Positions 1 to 8,062 of a stretch of 41,765 nt of DNA are shown in pieces. Below the pieces are notes generated by a model, which was given only the letters and a program-made list of their open reading frames with translations, did no database searches and was not told the DNA's origin. The number at the start of each line of letters is the position of its first letter. Within the stretch, counting starts at the first letter, position 1. Made by a program: the position numbers and the translations under genes. Source of the DNA: Minisyncoccota bacterium (GTDB taxonomy: Bacteria; Patescibacteriota; Minisyncoccia; Phycocordibacterales; UBA12079); the NCBI GenBank assembly GCA_023135835.1, contig JAGLSI010000003.1:1-41765 (forward strand), written 5' to 3'.

Positions 1-2
1 GC

Positions 3-3000
3 AACGTCGGGATTGGGACGACTGCCCCTGATGGTAAGTTGGAGGTTTATGGAGCTGGGCAACTTGTTAGTGATTTAACAGATGCAGGAAGTAGAGATAA
101 TATGCTAATGATTAATTCATCAGGAACTTCTGGTGGAAGTGGTGGAGCTTTGGTTTTTGGTAATAGTCAGTCTAAGACAGCAGATAGTCTTGGTTGGGCT
201 GCTATAAAGGCTCATTTAACAAATGGTTCTGGTAATACTGTTGGTAATTTAACATTCTCTACAAGAAACTCCACTTCAGATACAGCATTAACACAAAGAA
301 TGACAATTTTATCTGGGGGTAATATTGGAATTGGTGTATCATCTCCATCTCAACAACTAGAAATAACAGGGGATTTTGAATTACCAAATACGACTCACGC
401 TGATGAATCAGGAATAATTTATAAAGGTACAAGCCCGTTTATTCATAATTTTAATTATGGAGATAATGGATCAGTTACAACTGTTGGTGGAAATACTTTT
501 GTGGGTGTGGATTCTGGTAATTTTACAATGGGATCAACGGCGGTTTCAGCTCTTTCTGCTAGTTATAATACAGGGGTAGGAGAAGATTCTTTAAAGTCTT
601 TAACATTAGGATATGGAAATACAGCGTCGGGTTATAATTCTCTTGCTAGTAATACTACGGGAAGTCTTAACTCTGCATTAGGATATTATGCTCTTTTTGA
701 TAATACTACTGGTAATTATAATACAGGGGTAGGAACTGAGTCTCTTGCTAACAATACTATAGGTGATTCTAATACTGCTATAGGAAATAATTCTCTTTGG
801 AATAATGTTGATGGTTCCAATAACTCTGCTTTAGGTCATAGTGCTCTTGTTGGTAATGAAGATGGTGATCTTAATATTGCCATAGGGTATGATGCAGGTC
901 ATTATTATGGAGATTATGCAATGTCAAATACTTCTGGAAATAAAAATATATATTTAGGAGTTCAGACTAAGTCTGCAGGATATGATAAAGAAAATGAGAT
1001 TGTAATTGGTTATACTGCTGAAGGTATTGGCTCTAATTCTGTCGTTTTGGGAAATGAATCTATTACGACAACAGCTTTGAGAGGTAATGTTGGAATTGGA
1101 ACAACTGATCCAGGGGCGAAAACAGAAATTTATCAAGCAATGTCTGATTATGGTTCTGCATTTACTTCACCCCACTTAAATTTGGGGGCAAGCAATACTG
1201 TAGATAATACTGGTTTTGTTGGAATTACTTATGATACGAGCGCTACTGCTAATTATGGTTGGTCATCTGGGGCTTTGAGGAGTTCAAGTGGGCAAGGAGA
1301 TTTTGTTTGGAAATTCCATAGTGCTAGTGCCGTAGGTAGTGAGTTAATGAGAATAACAAGTACAGGCAACGTCGGGATAGGGACTACTGATCCAGTGTCA
1401 GTGCTTCATATTAAAGATACTACATGGACTAATCTATCTATAGAAGCCACCTCTGATGATCCATCATTGCAATTAACATCAGATGGAAGTGGTACAAGTA
1501 ATGACTGGACAATGCGCATGGATGTGTCAGATTCAGATAAACTTCAATGGCGCTATGATGGTACGAAAAAGCTTACAATAACTAGCCCTGGTCAACTAAT
1601 AATGACAAACGACAACTGGCTTTCAGCTGATAATAATGCCGGAACCGACTATGTAAATATGTTCAAGGTAAATACTAGTGATGAAATAGATGTTGGAGCA
1701 ACCTTAAATGTCGGAGCGATGGAATTCTCTGAAGATAGTGGATTTGTAACTGCCATGGATATGCCAGTTTCATCTACACCAACAGCTGGAGATATAGAAG
1801 CTTATGCCTTTAAGGTTGATGGTGATAATATTTTAACTGTTTATGCTGAAGCTGATGGAGCAGGAGGTATTCAAAATGCAAGAGTTGGAATTGGGGATTC
1901 CTCTCCTTCATACCAATTAGAATTATCAACAGATTCCGCTGCAAAACCAGGAACTAGCTCATGGACAGTTTCCTCTGATGAAAGGCTAAAAGATGTTAAT
2001 GGTGATTTCACTAGAGGATTAGATGCTTTGTCTGGACTTTACCCTTCTTACTTTAATTATAAAACAGACAATGATTTAGGGATTCCTAGTGATAGAGAAT
2101 ATGTTGGATTGATTGCTCAGGATGTTCAGTCTGTGATTCCTGAAGCTGTAAGAGAAGGAAAAGAAGGATTTTTGTCTATTGAATCAGATGCTATTTTCTG
2201 GACAATGTTGAACGCTATTAAAGAAATTGGTTTGAAAGTTGGTTCTGATAACATTACTTATACACGAGATACTCTGCAGGTTTTGAACGGAACAGGAGAA
2301 CCGCAAATGAAATTGGCTTATGATGAGGAAAACTTAGCAGAGTTTAATGTATCGGCTGTAGGTGATTTATCTTTGAGTACAGCTGGAAAAGATATTCGGT
2401 TACCAGATGATAATTTATCGGTTTGTTCGGGAGGAGCTTGTTCTTCAGCAGCTTCTTTGATTGAGGGAACTGGTAATTTGGTTGTAGAAAATGTGGCTTA
2501 TATCGCTGGTTCTCTAGGTGTTGGGACAGCTCAACCTAGCCGAGGGTTAGATGTTTACGAGTCTCAATCAGACCCTCAATTTAGAATTTCTTATGACGAT
2601 GATTTGTATTCTGAATTTAATGTTTCTGCCACTGGAGATTTAATAATTTCTGCTGAAGGAGGAGACATCTCTGTTTTGAATGAGAATTTACGAGTTTGTT
2701 CAGATGAAGGTTGCCCTTCTATCGCAAGTCAAATTAAAGATTCTGGTAATTTAGTAGTAGAAAATTCATTGCTAGCTTTAGGAAATGTTGGAATAGGAGG
2801 AACGATTTCTCCAGATTATACATTAGATGTTCAAGGAACTCTACGAGCCTATGGAATTACTGATGCTTCAGATGCTCGTCTAAAAACCAACATCCAACCA
2901 TTAATTCACTTGGGGGTAGCACCCCCAAGTGAAGGGATTTCTGCTACCTTAGAGAATGTTAAAAAATTACGAGGAGTTACTTTTGAATGGAAGAATGAAG

Positions 3001-3314
3001 ATTTTGGAACAGGAATTCAGATTGGAATGATTGCTCAAGAACTAGAAGAAGTTTACCCAGATTTGGTTTCAACAGATGATAGCGGGTTTAAATCAATTCA
3101 ATATGGTAAATTTACAGCAGTTCTGTTAGAAGCAGTTAAAGATTTAATTAATTTTGGAGAAAAAATTGAATATAGAAGTGCAAGATTAGAAAATAGAACA
3201 GCAGAATTGGAAGAAAAAAATATTGAACTTGAAAAACAGGCAGAAAGTTTAGAGCAGAAAACTCAGACATTAGAAGCTCGGATAGAAGCTCTAGAAAATA
3301 TACTTCGTCAGTAA
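3..3314 (+). CDS. Large fibre/adhesin-like surface protein with YadA/Hep_Hag-like head repeats and two S74 (intramolecular chaperone/endosialidase tail) type domains; 5' end outside window
   Basis: Frame is open upstream of the listed TTG start (NVGIGTTAPDGKLEVY, matching later GNVGIGTTDP repeats). Repeats such as NTASGYNSLASNTTGSLNSALGYYAL. SDERLK...YVGLIAQDVQSVIPEAV and SDARLKTNIQPL...IGMIAQELEEVYPDLV S74-like segments. C-terminal coiled coil. Confidence 0.85.
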   Translation, partial: NVGIGTTAPDGKLEVYGAGQLVSDLTDAGSRDNMLMINSSGTSGGSGGALVFGNSQSKTADSLGWAAIKAHLTNGSGNTVGNLTFSTRNSTSDTALTQRMTILSGGNIGIGVSSPSQQLEITGDFELPNTTHADESGIIYKGTSPFIHNFNYGDNGSVTTVGGNTFVGVDSGNFTMGSTAVSALSASYNTGVGEDSLKSLTLGYGNTASGYNSLASNTTGSLNSALGYYALFDNTTGNYNTGVGTESLANNTIGDSNTAIGNNSLWNNVDGSNNSALGHSALVGNEDGDLNIAIGYDAGHYYGDYAMSNTSGNKNIYLGVQTKSAGYDKENEIVIGYTAEGIGSNSVVLGNESITTTALRGNVGIGTTDPGAKTEIYQAMSDYGSAFTSPHLNLGASNTVDNTGFVGITYDTSATANYGWSSGALRSSSGQGDFVWKFHSASAVGSELMRITSTGNVGIGTTDPVSVLHIKDTTWTNLSIEATSDDPSLQLTSDGSGTSNDWTMRMDVSDSDKLQWRYDGTKKLTITSPGQLIMTNDNWLSADNNAGTDYVNMFKVNTSDEIDVGATLNVGAMEFSEDSGFVTAMDMPVSSTPTAGDIEAYAFKVDGDNILTVYAEADGAGGIQNARVGIGDSSPSYQLELSTDSAAKPGTSSWTVSSDERLKDVNGDFTRGLDALSGLYPSYFNYKTDNDLGIPSDREYVGLIAQDVQSVIPEAVREGKEGFLSIESDAIFWTMLNAIKEIGLKVGSDNITYTRDTLQVLNGTGEPQMKLAYDEENLAEFNVSAVGDLSLSTAGKDIRLPDDNLSVCSGGACSSAASLIEGTGNLVVENVAYIAGSLGVGTAQPSRGLDVYESQSDPQFRISYDDDLYSEFNVSATGDLIISAEGGDISVLNENLRVCSDEGCPSIASQIKDSGNLVVENSLLALGNVGIGGTISPDYTLDVQGTLRAYGITDASDARLKTNIQPLIHLGVAPPSEGISATLENVKKLRGVTFEWKNEDFGTGIQIGMIAQELEEVYPDLVSTDDSGFKSIQYGKFTAVLLEAVKDLINFGEKIEYRSARLENRTAELEEKNIELEKQAESLEQKTQTLEARIEALENILRQ
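2905..2933. repeat. REP-like palindrome copy 1 (core AGC), inside the S74 protein CDS
   Basis: ttcacttgggggt-agc-acccccaagtgaa, 13-bp perfect arms. Confidence 0.9.
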
Positions 3315-3326
3315 TTCTAATAATTA

Positions 3327-3353
3327 CTACTTGGGGGTAGCACCCCCAAGTAG
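3327..3353. repeat. REP-like palindrome copy 2 (core AGC), between S74 protein and RAYT
   Basis: ctacttgggggt-agc-acccccaagtag. Confidence 0.9.
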
Positions 3354-3373
3354 GATCTCTAAGTAATAAAAAA

Positions 3374-4114
3374 ATGAGAAAAACAATAATATACAGAAAA
3401 AACGAATATTATCACATTTATAATCGGGGAGTTGATAAGAGAATTATTTTTACAGATAAATTTGATTTGCAGAGATTTTATCAAAGTATGGAAGAATTTA
3501 ATTCTGTTGAACCAATAGGGAGTATTTTTGAAAATCGTTTTAATTTAAAAAACAGAAAAGAATCGCTTGGGGGTGCTACCCCCAAGTATGGGAAATTGGT
3601 GGAAATTGTGGCTTATTGTTTAAATCCTAATCACTATCATTTAATACTAACTTCTTTAGTTGAAGGTGGAATAAGTGAATATATGAGAAGACTTAATTCT
3701 GGATATACTACTTATTTTAATCAAAGATATAAAAGAACAGGTTCATTATTTGGAGGAACTTTTAAATCTGTTTATATTAATTCAGATTCTTATTTAAGAT
3801 TTTTAAGTGTTTATGTAAATTTAAATTTTGAAGTGCATCAAAAGTTTCAAAATGTTAAAGATAAAAAATTATTTCATAAATCTAGCTGGGACGAATATAT
3901 AAAAGTTAAAATTATAAAAGGAAAAAGAGGTGAAGAGAATCAAGTCATTAATAATAAAAATGATATTTGTGATAAATCAATGATCTCGTCTCATTTTGAT
4001 TCAGTAGATCAGTATAAAAAATTTGCTTTAGAGTCGTTAAAGGACATAAAAGCAAAAAGATATAAAGATAGTGAGGTTATTAAGAAAACTTTTGAAACAA
4101 GTAAAGGGTTTTAA
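3374..4114 (+). CDS. REP-associated tyrosine transposase (RAYT), Y1_Tnp/IS200-like HUH family
   Basis: YHIYNRGVDKRIIF start, HUH-type motif CLNPNHYHLILT, and GYTTYFNQRYKRTGSLFGGTFKSVYI, all typical of Y1_Tnp RAYTs. Associated with palindromes. Confidence 0.9.
   Translation: MRKTIIYRKNEYYHIYNRGVDKRIIFTDKFDLQRFYQSMEEFNSVEPIGSIFENRFNLKNRKESLGGATPKYGKLVEIVAYCLNPNHYHLILTSLVEGGISEYMRRLNSGYTTYFNQRYKRTGSLFGGTFKSVYINSDSYLRFLSVYVNLNFEVHQKFQNVKDKKLFHKSSWDEYIKVKIIKGKRGEENQVINNKNDICDKSMISSHFDSVDQYKKFALESLKDIKAKRYKDSEVIKKTFETSKGF
3566..3586. repeat. REP-like palindrome copy 3 (core GCT), inside the RAYT CDS
   Basis: cttgggggt-gct-acccccaag, read in frame as LGGATPK. Confidence 0.9.
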
Positions 4115-4115
4115 A

Positions 4116-4142
4116 TTACTTGGGGGTGCTACCCCCAAGTAA
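4116..4142. repeat. REP-like palindrome copy 4 (core GCT), immediately 3' of RAYT
   Basis: ttacttgggggt-gct-acccccaagtaa, starts 1 bp after the RAYT stop. Confidence 0.9.
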
Positions 4143-4162
4143 AAAATATTATATAAAAGAAG

Positions 4163-7100
4163 ATGAAAAAAATATTTAAAATAAATACATCAATATCGGT
4201 AATAATTGTAGGAATTTTATTTTTCTCTAGTATTGCTTGGGCGGCTATTTTTTATGGAATAGTAGCTGATTCTAGTGCTAGTTTGGTTGGGCATTGGCCT
4301 TTAGATGAAGGGAGTGAGAAAGGTTTAACAGGATTTTATGATCTTTCTGTAGCTTCTCATGATTCTGTTTTTAGCACAACTAGTCAAGATCAGGAGACTC
4401 ATGGACTTGCTTTTAATACTGATGGAACAAAAATGTTTATTGTGGGTATGACTAATGATAGAGTTTATGAATACCATTTAACCACAGGCTTTGACGTTTC
4501 TTCAGCTTCTTATGATTCGTATTATCAGATTCCTGGTGTATCCTTTCTTGTTAACCCTGTGGGACTTGCTTTTAATACTGATGGAACAAAAATGTTTATT
4601 GTTGATATTTATTATAATAATGTAAGTGAATATCACTTAACCACAGGTTTTGACGTTTCTACAACTTCTTTTGATTCAGATTTTGATGTTTCGGGAGAGG
4701 ATGGAAATCCTACGGGGGTTACGTTTAATATTAATGGAACAAAAATGTTTGTAACTGGCGTTGAGAATGATAATGTTTATGAATATCATTTAACTACTGG
4801 TTTTGATGTTTCTACAGCTTCTCATGATTCAAGTTTTGATATATCAGGGCAGGATGATTATCCTGAGGAACTTGTTTTTAGTGCTGATGGTTTTCAAATG
4901 TTTGTTGTAGGAAGTGGTGACTTTGAGGTTAACGTATATGATTTAGGGGCAGCTTTTGATGTTTCTTCTGCTTCGTATAGTTCTGTTTTTAGTGTATCTG
5001 GTGAAGACACAGACCCTAGAGGAATTGCTTTTAATTTAGATGGATCAAAGATGCTTCTTGTTGGTGAAACTGATGATGATGTTAATGAATATCATTTTAC
5101 TTTATCTATGGTTGTGGCTGACAAAACCGCCAACGAAAACCACGGTGAAATTTACGAAACCGCCTACACTACCGACCACATGGGACAGGCTAATAAAGCG
5201 ATGATTTTTGATGGGGTGGATGATAATATTATAATTAGCGATATTGATTTTTCTGATGAGATGACTGGGTCAGTGTGGGTAAAATTTGATGAAGTGTCTA
5301 GTCAGCAGATGGTAGTTTCACAATCTACTGTTTTGGAATATCAATTACAAATGAGAGGTAGTGCTGGGAGTGAATATTTTAGAATTAGGGTGGATACTAA
5401 TGGCGGGAATGGAATTGCAGATTCAACAACACGGGCTATTGCAGATCAATGGTATAATATTACTTGGACCTATGATGGTTCTGATTTGAAAATATATGTT
5501 GACGGAGTATTGGAAAGTACTAATAGTGATGCCTCGGGGAACATAGATGATATTAATGAGAACGTGGGGATCGGCGCTAGAAGTAATGGAGATTATCCAA
5601 CGGACGGTTCCATTTCCGATGTCCGTATCTACGATAAAGCTCTTAGTGCTAAAGAAGTGACAAGTATCTACGAACAATATCGTCCAAAAACACAATTTAG
5701 CACTCGGCAAAAAGGTTTGGTAGGACATTGGATGTTGGATTCAGAGAGTGAAAAAGTGGGAGATAATATTAATGATAATGGTGATTTTGAAACTGGTGAT
5801 TTAACTGGATGGTCGTATTGGTTTAATTCTGCTAATGGTGCCGCGGGGAGTGGGTCAATTGATTCTTCTGAATATTTTGGTGGGTCGTATAGTGGAAAAA
5901 TAAATATTACTAATGGTGGTGGTGCTATTGGTGATATTAATTTTTCTAATAAATATTTTACAACAGCAACGAGCACTGTATATCGCTTGTCTTTTGCAGT
6001 TAAGGCTGATTTTACTCCAACAGCTCCTTTTTCGGCGCGTATTATAAAAAATACTGGCCCATACACAAATTGTGGTTTAATAGAAGATATTACTCCAACT
6101 TCAGAATGGCAGACTTATGATTATACTTTTGATGCAACTTACGGTTTTACAGATGATGTTAGAGTTATTTTTTATTTAGGAAATATTGGTATAGGTAATA
6201 TTTATTTTGATAATGTTTCGTTTAAAGAAGTGAGCATTGCCGACAAAACCCCAAATGAAAATCATGGTGATGTTTATGGTGCTGTTTCTACCACCGACCA
6301 AATGGGGCAAGCTGACCGAGCGATGGTTTTTGATGGAACAAATGATTATGTAGAAATTACCGATTCAACAGATTTTGATATTGATAGTAATGGTTTTACA
6401 TATACGGCTTGGATAAATGGGACTGATTTTACTCCAGCTTATAATATGTTTATGGGGCATTATCTTCCTTATTTTAATGTTAGGAGTACTGGAAAATTAC
6501 ATCTTAGTGTTCATGACGGAACTCAAAGGTCTTGTTATGGCAACACTGTTTTAGATACGGATACTTGGTATTTTGTTTCAGCTACTTATGATAGTGATGG
6601 ATATATGAGAGTCTTCGTAAATGGAGAACAAGATGGAATAGCTGGTCCTTATTCTGATTTAGTTAATTCTTCTTCTCATCAGTATATTGGACAATGGTAT
6701 AATACTGGTACTTATAAGTTTACAGGTTCAATTTCTGATGTGCGTGTTTATAATTATGCTTTGGATTCAAGTGAGCTTGAAACCCTTTATCATTCTTATC
6801 GTCCAAAAATATCTTCTGGGTCTTTGCAAAAAGGTTTGGTTGGACATTGGCCTTTAGATGGGGAGAGTGAAAAGGTAGATGATGATTTGCTTGCTAATGG
6901 AGATTGTGAGATAGCTAAACCAACTTTAAATAGTGCTAGTTCAGGGGCTAGAGCTACGACAGCTCTTTCAAGTACAGAAGCTTTTTCTGGAGTTTCTTCA
7001 ACAAAACTAACTTTAACAGAAGATACTACAGCAGGATTTTATAATATAGGTGCTTATAATTTAAATAACCTAACCCCCGGAAAAACATATAGATATTCAG

Positions 7101-7921
7101 GGTATGTTTATATTCCTTCTAGTGGAGGTGTTTCTACATCGGCTTTTTTACAGTTTTACGATTATAATGGAGCTTATTCTGCTCAAACTCAGACTATAAC
7201 AACAGAAGATGAATGGGTACCCTTTTCTATAACAAGAACAATAAGAAGTGATGCAACTATGGCTTTTGTTAGAGTTAGTGGGAGTGGTCTTAATACTGAA
7301 TATTTATATTTTGATAATTTATCTTTGCGAGAAGTTGAGACTAGTGATAAAGGAGCTTACTCAAATCATGGTGAGGTTTATGGACCAACTTCAACAACAG
7401 GAATAAATGGAGAAACTGATGGAGCGATGAGTTTTGATGGGACTGATGATTATATTAATATGGGGAACGAGGCAAGTTTTCAGGTAACAGGAAGCCAGAC
7501 TATAAGTATGTGGCTTTATCCAGATAACTTTTCTGCAAGAAGGAACCCTCTTGCCAAGGCCTATGGGGGAGAAGGAACGATTACACAAGAAACAGACGGA
7601 GATTTAAGTTATTATTATGGAACAGCTGGTAGTAATACGACCCCTTATCAAGGATTTAGAACTACTTCACCCTTAACTTTAAATAACTGGAATCATATTG
7701 TTCTAACTAGAGATTTAGACAATATGGTTTTGAAATGGTATTTAAATGGTGCAGAAATTACTTCAACCACAGCTCTTTATTCTTATGCCACAGCGTCATC
7801 CCTTGATTTAAAAATTGGTGATGGATATACATCTAATTATGCTGGAAAAATTGCCAATGTTCGTATTTATAATCGAGCTTTAAGTGATGAAGAAATCGCA
7901 TTACTTTATTCTAGAAAATAG
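4163..7921 (+). CDS. Secreted multi-domain protein: N-terminal beta-propeller-like repeats plus three LamG/concanavalin-like domains
   Basis: N-terminal signal/TM. Repeats FNTDGTKMFIVG...YEYHLTTGFDVS. Three LVGHWPLD...AMIFDG...ISDVRIYDKAL LamG signatures. Confidence 0.85.
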   Translation: MKKIFKINTSISVIIVGILFFSSIAWAAIFYGIVADSSASLVGHWPLDEGSEKGLTGFYDLSVASHDSVFSTTSQDQETHGLAFNTDGTKMFIVGMTNDRVYEYHLTTGFDVSSASYDSYYQIPGVSFLVNPVGLAFNTDGTKMFIVDIYYNNVSEYHLTTGFDVSTTSFDSDFDVSGEDGNPTGVTFNINGTKMFVTGVENDNVYEYHLTTGFDVSTASHDSSFDISGQDDYPEELVFSADGFQMFVVGSGDFEVNVYDLGAAFDVSSASYSSVFSVSGEDTDPRGIAFNLDGSKMLLVGETDDDVNEYHFTLSMVVADKTANENHGEIYETAYTTDHMGQANKAMIFDGVDDNIIISDIDFSDEMTGSVWVKFDEVSSQQMVVSQSTVLEYQLQMRGSAGSEYFRIRVDTNGGNGIADSTTRAIADQWYNITWTYDGSDLKIYVDGVLESTNSDASGNIDDINENVGIGARSNGDYPTDGSISDVRIYDKALSAKEVTSIYEQYRPKTQFSTRQKGLVGHWMLDSESEKVGDNINDNGDFETGDLTGWSYWFNSANGAAGSGSIDSSEYFGGSYSGKINITNGGGAIGDINFSNKYFTTATSTVYRLSFAVKADFTPTAPFSARIIKNTGPYTNCGLIEDITPTSEWQTYDYTFDATYGFTDDVRVIFYLGNIGIGNIYFDNVSFKEVSIADKTPNENHGDVYGAVSTTDQMGQADRAMVFDGTNDYVEITDSTDFDIDSNGFTYTAWINGTDFTPAYNMFMGHYLPYFNVRSTGKLHLSVHDGTQRSCYGNTVLDTDTWYFVSATYDSDGYMRVFVNGEQDGIAGPYSDLVNSSSHQYIGQWYNTGTYKFTGSISDVRVYNYALDSSELETLYHSYRPKISSGSLQKGLVGHWPLDGESEKVDDDLLANGDCEIAKPTLNSASSGARATTALSSTEAFSGVSSTKLTLTEDTTAGFYNIGAYNLNNLTPGKTYRYSGYVYIPSSGGVSTSAFLQFYDYNGAYSAQTQTITTEDEWVPFSITRTIRSDATMAFVRVSGSGLNTEYLYFDNLSLREVETSDKGAYSNHGEVYGPTSTTGINGETDGAMSFDGTDDYINMGNEASFQVTGSQTISMWLYPDNFSARRNPLAKAYGGEGTITQETDGDLSYYYGTAGSNTTPYQGFRTTSPLTLNNWNHIVLTRDLDNMVLKWYLNGAEITSTTALYSYATASSLDLKIGDGYTSNYAGKIANVRIYNRALSDEEIALLYSRK

Positions 7922-7984
7922 AAATTAATTTAGTAATTATAAGGATTTGTTATCCACTTAGAAAATTTATTTATACAAGTATTT

Positions 7985-7993
7985 TGGTATAAT
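7985..7993 (+). promoter_or_regulatory. Putative extended -10 promoter (TTGGTATAAT) for the 8063 gene
   Basis: tggtataat about 70 bp upstream of the ATG; -35 weak. Confidence 0.4.
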
Positions 7994-8062
7994 ATATTAA
8001 ATGCTATTGTTAAAAATGCTTTATTTATTTTATAAAATAAATTTCAGATTTAAAGCTAAATT

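Noticed and set aside
954-1136. Minus-strand ORFs antisense to confident genes (also 5423-5728, 5668-6066, 7391-7588, 8314-8541, 9349-9600, 9655-9936, 13987-14286, 16921-17226, 18017-18262, 20075-20320, 23771-24010, 28896-29120, 29138-29356, 33528-33770)
   Set aside because: Low-complexity, Ser/Phe/Ile-rich shadow ORFs fully or largely inside well-supported CDSs.
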